64,000 nt of DNA from Pleurodeles waltl (lineage: Eukaryota > Chordata > Amphibia > Caudata > Salamandridae): the NCBI RefSeq assembly GCF_031143425.1, contig NC_090442.1:428127776-428191775 (forward strand), given 5' to 3'. The translations under genes were made by a program, and so were the position numbers. The notes under the pieces were generated by a model. That model saw only the letters and a program-made list of their open reading frames with translations. It was not told where the DNA came from and ran no database searches. Position 1 is the stretch's first letter. Every line of letters starts with the position of its first letter. This document shows positions 32,893 through 46,044 of the stretch, piece after piece.

Positions 32893-33877
32893 TAAGGGGG
32901 TCATTACAAGTTTGCCGGTCTTTTGGGAAGACTGCCACGGTGGCGGCTGCCAAAAGACGGTCATGTTGGTGGTTATCCAACTGCCATCTTAAAAGTCACA
33001 CTGTGAAGTCTGCCAAAAACAGTCAAAATACAAAACTCACCAGAAGAGTGGAAGACGGAAAAGAGGCAGTCCCACTACCAGCACCGCCAGCCCGACAAAA
33101 ATCTTCCCATCAGATTACGATCCACAAATCACATCAGTGGTTCTTCATGGCGGAAAACCATTAGTGGTGCGAATTGCGTGGTCTGAACTCACATCACACA
33201 GAATAACACACAACATTGACTAGTTTGAATTCCCCACACCTGAAATATATCCACACATCCAACACATCAACATACTGCACTCTATAACACACCTCTACAC
33301 AACCCACAATTCTTTGCAACCAAAATGCCTCATTGTGGATGAAATTGTCACGGTAGAGCCACACCTTTTTGTAACACAGGTCCAGAAAACATCAATAGCC
33401 AGGAAAATGGAGTTGTGGCAAAGAATAGTCAACAGGGTGAATTCTGTATACAGCTATCCACCTACAAGGGAGGACATCAGGAAGAGGTGGAAAGACCTCA
33501 GGGGAAAGGTATGTTCCATGGCATCCAAGCACCAGCTGGCTGTACTCAAGACTTGTGGTGGACCCACACCTCCTCCCCCTACTTTCATATTTTGGGAGGA
33601 GAAGGTCTTGGACATCCTGAGGGCCTGACAGAAATACCAGGGAAGTGGAGTCTGGTAAGTCCCCGCAACATTCATGTCACCAAAACGTATGCTCCCTCAA
33701 CACCTTTCTCCACCTCAATTACCAAACTACCCACCATCCCTCTGTGCCAAACCTACAAATACCACTCTCTGGCATGCCACATTTCTACTAAACTCACCTG
33801 GGTCCACTGTCCTTGGAAACGGTGTGTGAAGTACTGGGAAATGACAGAACTACAACTCCCAAAAGGCATTCTTCCAG

Positions 33878-35942
33878 TGTCAGAAATAGGGTCTTTGGTT
33901 GGCAGTCAGGTTACCCCTGTCCAAGCAAGGACCCTCACTCTAGTCAGGGTAAGTCACACACAATCCAAACTATCCTGTGCCCACCCTCTGGTAGTCTGGC
34001 ACTGAGCAGTCAGGCGTAACTTAGAAGGCAATGTGTAAAGTCTTTGGGCAATAAATCATGCAATAACACAGTGAACACCACAAACATTCACCACACAGTG
34101 TTTAGAAAAAATATATATTTATCTGGTAAGATGCAGGTCAAAATGATTAAGATGCAAAACGTAAATGTTGAAATACCACTGTAAAAATTATATGAAGTGT
34201 CTTTAGTCTTTTAAAAGCAACAAATGTCTCTTGCAAGCTCAAAGTACCTGGTTGCGTTCAAATTCTCCATAAGGGACCACAGAGGAGGAGATGCGTGGAA
34301 AACAGGTAGGTGTACGTGGATGTTTCCGGAGCACACAGACAATGCATCATTGAGTTTTCACGCAGGTCTGGCTTTGCGTCGATTTCCAGTGCACTGACTG
34401 GGAACCTCTTCGGTTTCTGGGGTTTTCGGACACCCCAGGGACAATGTGTTGAATTCTGGCACTTGCAGAATGAAGTCACAGGAGCTGCGTTGATCCGGTG
34501 GGCGTTGCATGGAAATTTCTACTGCATGGCAGGCGCTGCATCGATTCCTCTCGGGAAGTCAGGCTGTGTCATTCCGATTCTGCTTTGCGTCAGTCCAGTT
34601 CTCTTGCAGGAATGAAGTCTTTTTGGTCCTGAGACTTCAGGGAACAGGAGGCAAGCTCTTTCCAAGCCCTTGGAGAGCACTTCTCAGCACAGCCAGAGAG
34701 CAGCAAGGCAGAAGGGCAACAGCAAGGCAGCAGTCCTTCTCAGAAAAGCAGTCCTTTGGGCAGCCAGGCAGTTCTTCTTGGCAGGTTGCAGGTTGTGGTT
34801 CAGAGTTTATTCTCCAGAATGTGTCTGATGAAGTAGAAGTGTCTACCTCAGGAGTGTCCTGTTTAGAAGTGTCTAAGTTGGTAGGGTCAGAGACCCTGCT
34901 TAAATACCCAAATGTGCCTTTAAAGTAGGGGAGACTTCAAAGAGTGGCTTTGGAGGTGCAAAAGGTTCCCTTTCAGGTCCATCCTATCTGCCAGAGTCCC
35001 AGTAGGGGATGTGGCAGTCCTTTGTGTGAGGGCAGACTACTGTCCTTTGACATGTAAGTGTCAGGCTCTCCACCCTCCCAGCTTAGAAAGACCCATTCAA
35101 TATGCAGATGTATGCAAGTGTGACTAAGCATCCTTTGTTTGGGGTTGTCTGAGTGAATGCACAAGGGAGCTGCCAACTAAACCTAGCCCGACGTGGATTG
35201 TAAGTCACAGAAGGATTTAAGTGCAGAGAAATGCTCACTTTCTAAAAGTGGCTTTTCTAAAATAGTAATATTAAATCCAACTTCCTTAGTCAGCAGGAAT
35301 TTGTATTACCATTCTGGCCATACTAAATATGAGCTTTTTACTCCTTTTAGATCAGAATCTACCACTCAAACAGTATATGAGGGTAGCCCTAATGTTAGCC
35401 TATGAAAGGAGCTGGCTTCACATTAGTGTAAAACAAATTTAGGAGTTTTACACTACCAGGGCATGTAAACTACACAGGTACATGTCCTGCCTTTTGTCCA
35501 CATAGCACCCTGCCCAATGGGTTACCTAGGGATTACCTTAGGGGTGACATATGTTGAAAAAGGAGAGTTATAGGCTTGGCAAGTACTTTTAAATGCCAAT
35601 TTTAATTGACAGTGAAGCTGCACACACAGGCCTTGCAGTGGCAGGCCTGAGACATGGTTAGGGGGTTACTTATGTGGGTGGCTGCAGCCCACTAGTAGCA
35701 TTTAATTTACAGGCCTTGCACACATGGAGTGCACTTGACTAGGGACTTACAAGTAAATTAAATAAGCCAATTGGGTATGAGCCAATGTCACCATGTTTTA
35801 AGGAGAGAGCACATGCACTTTAGCACTGATTAGCAATGTTAAAGTGCGCAGAGTCCTAAAGCCAGAAAAAATGAGGTCAGAAAAGAGAAGGACGAATGCA
35901 AAAAAGTTTGGGGGTGACCCTGCAAAAAGGCCATTTCCAACA
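33878..35942 (-). mobile_element. Solo LTR (2.07 kb) in Harbinger copy 3
   Basis: Read on the minus strand it begins TGTTGGAAATGGCC and ends CCTATTTCTGACA, the TG...CA form of an LTR. The flanks are TCCAG on the left and TCCAC on the right, consistent with a 5-bp target duplication carrying one change. There is no coding capacity and no partner LTR, so recombination has removed the internal part. It is unusually long for an LTR but of the kind expected in salamanders. Confidence 0.75.
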
Positions 35943-36589
35943 TCCACCATAAAGAAAACCAGAACAGTGCACTAAATTGGAGATGTCTTGCATGTGAAAC
36001 TAACAAGCAATGTAACCCATCATGAATGTTCCACTATGAAACAGTTTATGACAATTACAGCAATGCAATGGCCCACTTCCAGTACCAGTAAAAGCAAAAC
36101 ACAGCTACAGCTAAGTGCCCTATCAAACTGCCCTTTGAGAGTTTCCTAAGATTGACATTGACTCATCTGGGGTGGAAAACGAGATGCCGTACTGGATGCA
36201 CTTGCAGTACATCCAGATAGAGGCCAATGTCAACTGCTAACTCCTATACTGTGTCCAAACTCTGACACTATTGTGCCTTGTTCAGTTTTTAGTTGTATCT
36301 ATGATGGTATACACTTTACTAGGCAAAACAATTAATTACTCATGCCATTAGTCAGACAACATAAGAGGGTATCACCAGGCATCTAACTACCAATACAGTA
36401 AAACAGCTTGGAGTATGGAATTGAAAATTCAGAGTCTCAGTTTGTTCTAATTAAGAGTTGGTAGCAGCTGTCATTGTCATTTCAGGGGATCATGAAAATG
36501 CAGTGTGTGTATCTCACACAACATCTCTAGTACTCAAACTTAAACATCACTTACATCAACTGTGTGTTCCACATTTCTCACAAGTAACC
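35943..36589. other. Gene A intron remainder, copy 3
   Basis: AT-rich sequence with no gene, the continuation of the intron interrupted by the solo LTR. Confidence 0.5.
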
Positions 36590-37610
36590 TTCCATTGTCA
36601 CCTTGGGGAGGGCACCAGAGACTGCCACAACCACCCTGGATGAAGGCCCAAGTGAGGCAACACCCCTGGATATTTGGACACTGAAGACAAAGTCGGCTCA
36701 ACACGGACACCTGGTCAGTCTTCAACTATCAGCCTCACCCTGGCAACATTGACTCCAGCCCAGTTGCATCTACATCACAGGCAGCCATTCACCCCCAAAC
36801 ATGTGTCCCAAGGGCAGTCTCTTATATTGTGTGCCCCCCATTACAGGTACCTCAGTCACCTCTTGTCACCCCTGACAATGATGGTCCTTTCACCAGTGGG
36901 AGTGGGCACACTGTGCCAGGGACACAGGCACATGGTTGTAGGGTACGTGGGAGGGATGGTGTGGGCCAGATGATGGGGGCTCAAAGGGAAACTATTGACC
37001 AGGGCACCATCTTCCAAGTTGTGGGACCCTATCAAAATTCCCAAGGATTGATGGGCCAGGTACACTCCATGATGGGGGAAACCAAACAGTTACAGAGGGA
37101 CAATCACCAGAAATCCATGCAGCAGTGGCATGCCCGAAATGCCATCCAGAATTCCATTGGTCGGGGTGCTGAGGGACGTCAACACTAACCTGAGTAGTTC
37201 TGGCACCAACCCTCAGGACTCTTCCACTACTAATGATTCATCAGGCCCTTCAACATCTGCAGCTGCTAGTGGAATGGTGGCCCTGCCTCAGACATCTCAC
37301 CCTCTATAGCTGAAGAACCCTCCCCACAAATGTGGACATCCACCCAAACATCCAGGAGGAGCAGATGCCAAGACCAAACCCACTACCAGCAAGTAAACCT
37401 CTCCTGATTGGGTCCCCTTGTGTGCAACAGATACACCCTGTTGACTGTTCTGAAACCTAACTCCATTTCCCAATGGTTCAAGGACACTGGACTTGTGTTT
37501 CCAAAAGGTGTAGCAGCTACCCAGATGATTTTATTTACCATGACTGACCCCTTCACTGTTTTCATTCTGATATTTTGGTTTTCTATCACACATATATCTG
37601 TGTAGTCTCC

Positions 37611-37616
37611 AATAAA
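37611..37616 (+). terminator. Polyadenylation signal of gene A, copy 3
   Basis: AATAAA about 215 bp after the decayed gene A coding end, in the same relative place as in copies 1 and 2. Confidence 0.55.
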
Positions 37617-38890
37617 TACCACTTCAACACTGGTCCTGTGTAAATGTGACATATCAACAATATACAACTGTCAAGTATGACAACTCTTGTACCACAATGC
37701 CCCCTCTAATATACAACCTTTTTTAGGGTCTTCACACATGTACTGTACACCAGGATCCATTTAACATTAGGAATGATACATAGACATGACACAATTCAGC
37801 TGTATTGTACATCTCCACATATTTCTTTGTAGATTTTCCTTCAGCAGATAGAGGAGCACTGCCGGTGACTTCAGAATGTCAGCTCAGGTGTCATACACTA
37901 CTAACCCACATGATACTGAAATTAGGGACATGTTAGTCTTTCTACATTCCATGAGGCAAACAGTTCGGTTCTATGTATCACCAGGTAAAGCCTTATCACA
38001 TACCCATCCTTTGCTTCCTATTAATCACACCCCATTATACAGACAGAGATCAGTACTGATATACCCAGTCCTGGAGCCTTTCACTTACCATGGTCAGGTA
38101 TCTGTAGGCTTGCCACTCACCTATGTCAGTCCCCAGAGACGTGCACATTGGTCTGCAAAGTAGCAACACACTGACAGCTATGTAGAAGGTAGGTCACATA
38201 CAGCAGAAACCAAGGTGATGGTAGAGGCTCTGGATTCCACATTATGACATGTGTCAGACACAAGTGGGCACACACATGGCACCATTTGTCCACCTCCAGT
38301 ACCATACAGGCCTTCTTGGCGGAAACGCACACTGCCATTCCACTGTCCTGATAGTCTGGCCATATCAGTCACCCTGCACAAACCCATGATAAACACTACC
38401 TGGTTTCATCCATGTCCACTTCTCATGTCTGCTTGTAAATCCCATCTTCTTGTGACACTATCTGAGATGTCCAAATGAGGATGAGCCAAACAGAAACTCA
38501 GCTAATCTGTGGTTGACAAAGATGAGAGATAGAACAGATTTCTACACATACACTACTTTGACAATTCAGTAGTACAAGTGTGACTTTGCTTGTGCAGTTA
38601 TTAATCATGACATTGTATACCTAATTGTTCTGTACACATCACCAAGTAACAATCTGCATGCATATCTGAGTCATTGGCATTGGAGAAACCTATGACCTTA
38701 CAGATGGTGGTAAATAGGAGATGACATGCCAAGCATAAATTATACAATACACCATGGATTCTCATTTGTAAAAACACATCACATACCATTAGTCAGTTGA
38801 AGTACTGATTGGTGAGATCTGCCCTGATGCATCCAGCTTAATCTTAATCAATCTCATATTCACTTGGTAAATCTACATTGCCTCCCACAG
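37617..38890. other. Spacer between genes A and B, copy 3
   Basis: About 1.27 kb without supported coding sequence; the short frames have no domain features. It is longer than the same interval in copies 1 and 2 (about 300 bp), so it may hold another diverged repeat. Confidence 0.5.
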
Positions 38891-38892
38891 GA

Positions 38893-39905
38893 TCTGGTGG
38901 CTCATCCTCATCTGGTATGAATGGTATCTAACATCTCAGGGCAAGATTGTGGAGCATGCAGCAGGCAACAATAATTTGACATACCTTGTTGGCTGAGTGG
39001 AGGAAGGCTGCTCCAGGTTTGTCAAGGCTGTGATATCTTGCCTACTGGAGCCAAAACGTCTGCTCCACAACACACCTTGTTCTTCTTTGGGCCTCACTGA
39101 AGCAGACTTTCCCATGCGTGGTTGGGTACCTCTCTGGTCTCAACAACCAAGGATGGTTTGGATAGCCACAGTCCCCTGTAAAGAACGGGTACAACAACAC
39201 AAACATATATCTTGGACATGCACATTTGTGATAGCAGGAGAAAGACTTTATAGACATATGTGACATCTATGACTTACCAACCAGCCAGGCCCTCTCTGTG
39301 TAGTCGTGTCATCAGCAGTGGGATATTGCTGTTCCACATGATGAAGGAATCATGGACTGTACCAGGATACTGTGCACATACTTGTGAAATGTACAGGTCA
39401 GCCAAAGAGACCACTTGGGCATTGATGGAGTGGAATGGTAGTTTTTTTCCTTTACTATATATCTGTTCATTGGCACTGGGGGGAACCAAGGCTACATGGG
39501 TGCTATATATGGCTCCAACCATATGTGGAATGTTTCCCAGAGCATAATAATCTGCCTTCACATAGGCCAAATCCTCACACTGGGGAAATCTGATGTAGCT
39601 GTCCAGGTGTTTAAACAATGAAAACAGTACAGCCTTCAAAACCAGACTGAACATGGGATGAGACATCCCTACAGGACCACTATATTCTAAAAGGACCCTT
39701 GTAGCACTGACATGACTTGAACGATGGGAGGTCTGATTCCTTCATGCAAATGAAGGAATCAGATATGGCTCCAACTGATGGCATAGATCTATGATTGTAT
39801 GCTTATTCAGGCGATAGATTTGTATTATGTGTCTCTCCTCCATGGTGTGCAGGTCTAGTAGTGGGCAGTACACTGGAGGTTGTCTTCCTCTCCTCATTCC
39901 AGGGT
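38893..39905 (-). pseudogene. Harbinger gene B, copy 3: HARBI1-like nuclease, catalytic Asp lost
   Basis: N-terminal remnants (about 39905-39670) contain the box around the helix-turn-helix. The core (39666-39274) reads MSHPMFSLVL, then GAIYSTHVALVPP and GTVHDSFIM. The C-terminal part (39190-38893) has TGDCGYP and VVEQTFW. The first catalytic position is Tyr (TAT, complement of 39505-39507) where copies 1 and 2 have Asp, so the nuclease would be dead even without the frameshifts. The second Asp and the Glu remain. Confidence 0.82.
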
Positions 39906-40615
39906 TATTATGTGGGACGAAAACAGATTCTAGGTGAATGGCTCAATCTATACATCATGACTATATTCACATACATGTCACACATATCTCAATATGATGT
40001 CAGATGAAACATATGAAATTTGATTTACAGCACATGCATTCTATGACTGTTTCCTTGATTCAAATCCCCTAAACCCTCAGATGTACTTTACATGAATAAA
40101 TATGTGACAGGCAGTAATTGACAGATTTACCCAGCTTACATGTGAGACATATTTGTTGCACTCCATTTACGTTGAAATCAAGATGTTGACTATAGATTTT
40201 CATGACAATACCCAACCATAACTCTTTTACACAGCCTTTAGAACTCACATGCACAATGAGACTAGTAAACATGACGGCAACACTTAAAACGTGTTCATAG
40301 ACACTAGTCAAAAGTAAAGGATGCACCCTCTATTACTTTTCAATACATATAATTGCCCTAAAATGGCAGCTGTCTGATCTACTCGATTGGACATGAGGAA
40401 GTGACCTAACACTGCTGGCTGATGTTGTAATGGCAGTAGGTGGCTACAACTGCGGTGGACATTGGCATTGGAACACATTGCTGCAAGCGTTAACAGTCCT
40501 ACATATGGCAGATGTGACCGCTATCTTCTGCAGTATTCCTCACTTGACTCCTGACACTGCTGCCAGCAAAAAAAGCCACGACCTGAGCTGCTGTGTACTG
40601 CCTTTGGGAGCAATT
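39906..40615. promoter_or_regulatory. Divergent intergenic region between genes B and C, copy 3
   Basis: About 710 bp, longer than in the other copies. It retains AAAATGGCAGC (about 40360) and a diverged GACCGCTATCTTC box (about 40516) at positions like those in copies 1 and 2. Confidence 0.4.
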
Positions 40616-43600
40616 ATGCCACGTCCTGCAGGTGATAGGGCCCCAGCCTTCACTCCAGAAGAGCCAGACAAGCTTGTGGATGAGGTCCTATCCCTGTATG
40701 AACAGATGTATGGTGGTCCAGAAGAGCCGGTCAGTCCATTGGTATACCAATGTGTGAAAGGAGGAGTACAATGGTGTACATGAAATGTGCAGGACTGAAG
40801 GATTGAGCTATCATGTGTGGGTGTATGGACATGTGCACTTGTTCATAGACAGATATACAGTACTGATACATAGTAGATAGTGTGATCTATCTTCCTTGAT
40901 CCACAATATATATTGCAGCATGTGCATCAATCATGGTGTGAGAAATAATAGTAGAGCCATATCATGTTATGGACAATCTTGTGGCCTGGTTATATGTTTC
41001 TAATAAATACCAAGTACTGATCATGCATGTTGTATGGCTGACCCCACTTCACTCATGGCCTAGCTGCTGATAGTAATTTGGTAAGGAGTTTGAACTGTAA
41101 GGAAGCGTATGTTTGCTTACTTGCTATGACTGAAGTTTTTTCACCACTTGTGTTGCGATGGTGCATGTGGACATAACTTTCTCCTCTTGTTTGTGTCATC
41201 CATGCAGGTCAACGCTCATCAAAAAAGGGAATCTGGTGTATCATCACCAAGCAAGTGCAGACCCTCTGGGTCCACCACAGGCAGACCATCCATCGAAGAC
41301 CACATAGGCCCAGCTGGGGCTGTCCTCCCAAAGAGGGAGGGGTGCGCTTCCGACCTTGACATCCTCTAATGGTCCACATTTTAGTGGTGGCCTACCCTGA
41401 GGTGGATGGGCATTTGAGGGCAGCACAGCAGCCACAAGGGAGTAAGTACTGACTAGACACAAGTACATCCCTCTGCCAGTTCAGTGTATTATGTGTAAAT
41501 ATTTTAGCTGTGACAATGTGGTAAGTGCTAAAGGTAAAGGGTCACTTCGGAGCACCTAGATGTACAGTTTACAACATTGATACATAGGTGTGGACATTCT
41601 ATTATGTATGGAGAAATAATACTCACCCATTTTAACCCTATTGTATAAAACCATGTGGTGATGCACATGTGAATGTGTCATATGTGTACCACTATATTGC
41701 TCTATATATACCCTGCTGGTTCATCTTTCCCACCTACTGTTCCATACTCCAAATATCCTGTTGGAAAGTTGTCCAGGTCTTTGGCCTCTGTCCATTCCAA
41801 AGCCCCTGGGTCTCGATTTATGTGCAACATAGGGTCTAACAGGTGAGTTGTGAAATAAATGTCAGGTTCATATGAGGGTGTGATCTCTATCTGAGATTTC
41901 AAATGGCATAGTTGCTACACTTACTCAGAGGTGTGAGGCGGTGTCCCCACTGTTAATTGCGGACTGTACATTGGCATCTGTGATGTTTAATCAGGATGGA
42001 CAGCCTACACGCATTACTACATTCCTAGTGCAAGACATATAATTGACATGGGAGTTCAGACTACTTGTACCATGTACATGTTACAGTGAAGGTAAATGGC
42101 TACCCTGCTATGCCCTTAGCCAATGTTTTGTGGGCATAGTGCGTAGGGCAGGATATCCTCTATATAGGTACAATATACACTGTTTGTAGCCAACATCATG
42201 TATACATTGGTAATTCCTGACAGTTTTCAGCTTTGCGATTCAAATTTGGCATACTTACATTTGGTATTCTCATTCTGTTTTGAAGGATTTTAGTATGGCA
42301 AACTTAAATTTGCACTGACTTAATTGTGTTGGAGGTATTGTAGTTGACAGTCACATGTTGCTGGAATGGTATATGTTGTCAGTCAATTGGCTTGGCTCTA
42401 GGTGTATGTCTCAATCATGATTAAATTAGAAATGGTTTATATCAGTGTAACTTTACAGATAAGGTTACTCATGTCTGAAGTGTGGCTAGTAATGTTGGTA
42501 CTTAGATCACGTTATTTTGATGTTGCCACTCATCATGATAAGTTAAACTGTATGTTGCCTTCATGCACATGACAGGTGTTCACTGTATTTTAGGTGTTGG
42601 TATGCTCCCTATGGTTCCCTGTGGCTAATTCCTGTGTGATAAATAGGCCCCTGTTAGTGTACATTTCTAGGTGAGAATGACTAAGATGAGTAGGTCCACA
42701 AAGTCTGTATCATCCTTTTCAACAACACAATTGATACATGTGTTGCTGAAATGGGTTTGGAGTGTATTATACTCCAAATATGGGTATGCCAAATGGAGTA
42801 GGTGCATCTGAGTTATTTATAATTGTGAAGGTTATCAACACAGTGATATGTGATGTATGTAATTTCGAAGCAACATGGAGTCTTGTTATTGGCATTTGAT
42901 GAGCTAACATTTGTGGAACATGTCATCTGGTAATGCACTGAGCATGTGCAGATTTTGAGTATGTGTAAGGTGGAAATTAATGTTAACTCTCACTCCCATT
43001 GCTGGTTTGTTTGACAGTGATGCTGTGAATAAGGACCCATTGTCATGTTGTCAATTCATTTTATGCAGGAATTGTTTGTGTCATAGCTGTACTGATGGGA
43101 TGGTGATATTGTTGTCAGATAGGTTGTTTATGTGGTGGGTGACATTGTTGTCAAATAGGATTGTGGAATGTATGTTGTTTTGACATAATGTTAGCTAAAA
43201 ACGGTTTCTACCTGGGGGGTATATCACACATATATGTGATGTTAATGTTGTGTATAATGTAAAGTAAGTGTATGAAAAGAATGTGATGGCCCTACCTCTA
43301 ATTCTGTTTCTCAGCATCAGCAGGCGAAGGAGATGAGGCACAGCAAAGTGGGGAAGCTGCTGGCCATGGGACCCGAAGTCATGATACCACCGATACCGTC
43401 TGACTCAGTGGCCCGGAGGGAAGTGCCATGGGTAGACAGGATCCACGTCTTCATCTTTGGAATCCTACTCTAGTGAATACTCCCTGGGGGTGTCGGATCC
43501 ATCCGGGACCACCCCAGCACCATCTCTGTCTACCACCCCCCTTGCTACCACCCCCCTCCCTGTAGCTCCCCACCCAGTTGGCCATGCCCGCTCAACCAAG

Positions 43601-44470
43601 AGGGTGGGTGTCTCCTTTGCCGCAGGCACCTTTGCCCAGTTCCTGTTATCCCTGCTGCCCTCAGTGAGGAGGCTTTTGACCTCCTGGGATTGATCTCTGT
43701 GGGTCAGTTGACCATCGTGAATGTCATCCAGGGACTGGCAACTCAGATCCAACAGAGTAATGCATTCCTGGAGGGCATTCACAGTGCACTGGCTGGCCTA
43801 CAGAGATCCTTTCAGGTTCTGGCGTCCAGACTGACAGCAACCAGTCACCCTTTGCCTCCCGTCCCCCTCCACCATCCTCTTCCCAATCCCAAACCCCTTT
43901 TTCCAGACCCAGCAAAAGTGCACAAACAGACAGGCATGTATCCATCTCTACATCCCAGGGTAGCTCAGACAAACATAAGCACCACATGACACACCACCAG
44001 CATGCCCACAATCAACATCCACCTGCAGATACAGCAACAGTCTGAACATACCCTGACACCCCCACCACGCCCAGCATCACAGACAACACACCTGACACAC
44101 CTGCAGACAGCATACCAATACTCGTAGATCCAGGCATTATACCAATCTTTCCCACAGACAGCACCACAGCAGATCCTCAGACATCCACCCCAGTCATCAC
44201 AGATACCACAACCACTGACATGCCTACATGCAGCACATCCACCATATCTACATTAACCACCCCAACAGACACTCACCCACTCACCACGGCATCCACCAGC
44301 ACCTCCACCCCCTGATCCTAATACACATAAATGCCCTCACTCACCCACCCAACAGACACATACTGCACAAAAACATACCTCACATAAACATGCACCCAAG
44401 ACATCCACACCAACACCTCAACCACTCCCTCTCTCCCCACAACCAAACCCATTTGATTTGACCATCCCTG
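40616..44470 (+). pseudogene. Harbinger gene C, copy 3 (decayed)
   Basis: Exon 1 is 40616-40729, again 114 bp, with DRAPAFTPEEPDKLVDEVL. Exon 2 is 41208-41441 (acceptor ATGCAG, donor GTAAGT), about 34 bp shorter than its homologues, which removes part of the Myb/SANT helix region. Exon 3 starts near 43315 after TTCTCAG. It has a Ser-rich part, an ARSTKRVGVSFAAGT segment in frame with upstream sequence, and the helical TIVNVIQGLATQIQQSNA segment (about 43708-43761). A long Thr/Pro/His-rich tail follows in shifted frames. Preservation of exon lengths and of the helical segment across all three copies argues that gene C is a real gene of the family. Confidence 0.72.
41442..43314. other. Long gene C intron 2, copy 3
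   Basis: AT-rich DNA of about 1.9 kb without a supported gene; the same intron is about 390 bp in copies 1 and 2. I see no clear inserted element ends. Confidence 0.5.
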
Positions 44471-46041
44471 ACTGTGTAAATAGTCTTTATTTCAGACTTT
44501 GATCTTTTCCTTATTCCTCTTCCCCTCTGATACCCCTAAACATTCAGTTTTCCTCCCCAAGTCTGTCCCTTCCACCTCCAAGCCATCCCTTGCAAGTTCC
44601 CATGGCCCTCCCCATGTCAAGAAGTCTACACCTCCCTAAAAATCCCAACCCTCCCCTAGGCCTAAACCCGACCCTCCTAAGACAGATCCTAAAGGCCCTC
44701 TCCAAAACCTAAGCCCAAACCCCCCTTTAGCACCCCTCCAGATAACCCCTAAGATGCCTACCTGCCCCCTTGATGCCCCTTCCTGTGGAGGTTACATGGT
44801 AGTCAGGAGTCAAGTTCGGGGCACACATATGTGAACTGTGTGCATACAGATTTTTTTATCTGGACTGGCCTATGGCCTTTGACTTGTACATTTCCAATAA
44901 TTTCTAATATATTTAAACTAACCTGTTGCTGGTTTAGTGGGTAAATCTTTGTCATGCATTTCTGTCCCTAGTATGGAGTTGTTCCTGGCTGTGTGTGCGT
45001 GTGGTGCTACCAGTGTTGCTTAGCCAGTATGTGAGGTTGTTGGCAGTGCTTTTGTCTCAATGTGCTAGGGTGTGTGTTGTGTGATGGACATGTGTATGTT
45101 CAACACATTTTATTGTGATGGTATTGAATAGTGTTTATGTTGAAATGTGTTTGTTGCTGTGTTGTGTGGCTTTGTGTGCTTTGACTGTGTGCATGTGCGT
45201 GTTTTGTGCAAGGTATGTTAGATATGATGCCCTGTGTTGTCGATCACTAAGTAGTATGGTGATGTAATTGTGTGTGTTCCTTCCCTGTTGGTTGTACTTT
45301 GTGTTGTACGTGCAATGTGTCCCTGGCTTGTGTCCACTGTGGGTTCTTGACTATAGATTGGGGATTATGCGGTTGTGTTGTAGTTGTGATGTGGTGTGGT
45401 GTTGTGTGATACTGTGTGAGAGTGGGCCTGTGCTATATTTCCATGAGTACCTGTGTGTGTTTGTGACATGTGTGTGTGTGGGTGGGGTGCCCGTAGCATT
45501 GGTGGTGTGTATGTGCGGTTGTGTGTGTAGCTGTATGTGAGTGTGCATGTGAGTGTACCGTTACGTGTGAGTGTCACCCTCGCACCGCGTTCCCGATTGT
45601 ATTTTGTGTGAGTGTACATAAAATGACAATATACAACAGGTGAGTGTGTGTACTAGCAGTTGCTGTTGTTGTCGAAGATTCTAGAGTCTTTGGGCGGGCA
45701 GGAGCAGTGGGATGATGTCTAGTTCTGGTTACGTGGCCGCTCCGGATGGGTATAGATTCCTAAAGGTGGGTATCTCCTTTTCTGCAGTTCGTTCTGGCCT
45801 GGCTTTCTGTCTTGGTGTGATCGCGTCAGAAACCTTGGCGGTGTGCAACCTTGTAATCTGTCCGGTGAAAACGGTCTCCAGCGGCCTGCAGGTGGCTACC
45901 GTCATCTGTGGTGGTCAGACCGCAGTTGTCGTGCTTTGGCTGTATTCTATTTTGAATACCACCATGGTCATAATTTGGTGGTCTTTTCCACCAGCCTGTT
46001 GGCAGTACAACCGCCACTTCCAACATGTTGTAATGAGGCCC
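44471..46041. other. Right part of Harbinger copy 3 with TG-rich tract
   Basis: A C-rich stretch (44500-44780) is followed by a TG-rich low-complexity tract (about 44985-45560) and then the subterminal region with GGCGGT-like words and the right inverted terminus. The 90-codon frame in the TG tract is low complexity and not supported. Confidence 0.6.
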
Positions 46042-46044
46042 TAA

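Larger units (their letters stand above)
33314..37400 (+). pseudogene. Harbinger gene A, copy 3 (decayed, split by an LTR)
   Basis: Exon 1 (33314-33654) has lost the first helix start but keeps IVDEIVTVEPHLF, an ARKMELWQRIVNRVN helix and a DIRKRWKDLRGKV recognition helix, ending at a CTG/GTAAGT donor. The intron contains the solo LTR 33878-35942. Remnants of exon 2 at about 36590-37395 include the SGSGHTV segment (about 36892-36912) and the helical segment near 37030-37140, in several frames. It cannot give a full-length product. Confidence 0.7.
32896..46041 (+). mobile_element. Harbinger DNA transposon, copy 3 (13.1 kb, diverged)
   Basis: The termini GGGGGTCATTACAA and the inverted TTGTAATGAGGCCC end are flanked by TAA on both sides (32893-32895 and 46042-46044), a perfect TWA-type target duplication of the Harbinger superfamily. 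Gene order A(+), B(-), C(+) is retained, and exon 1 of gene C has the same 114 bp, but coding sequences are clearly more diverged and decayed than in copies 1 and 2. It is enlarged by a 2.07-kb solo LTR in the gene A intron and by long AT-rich spacers. Confidence 0.9.
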
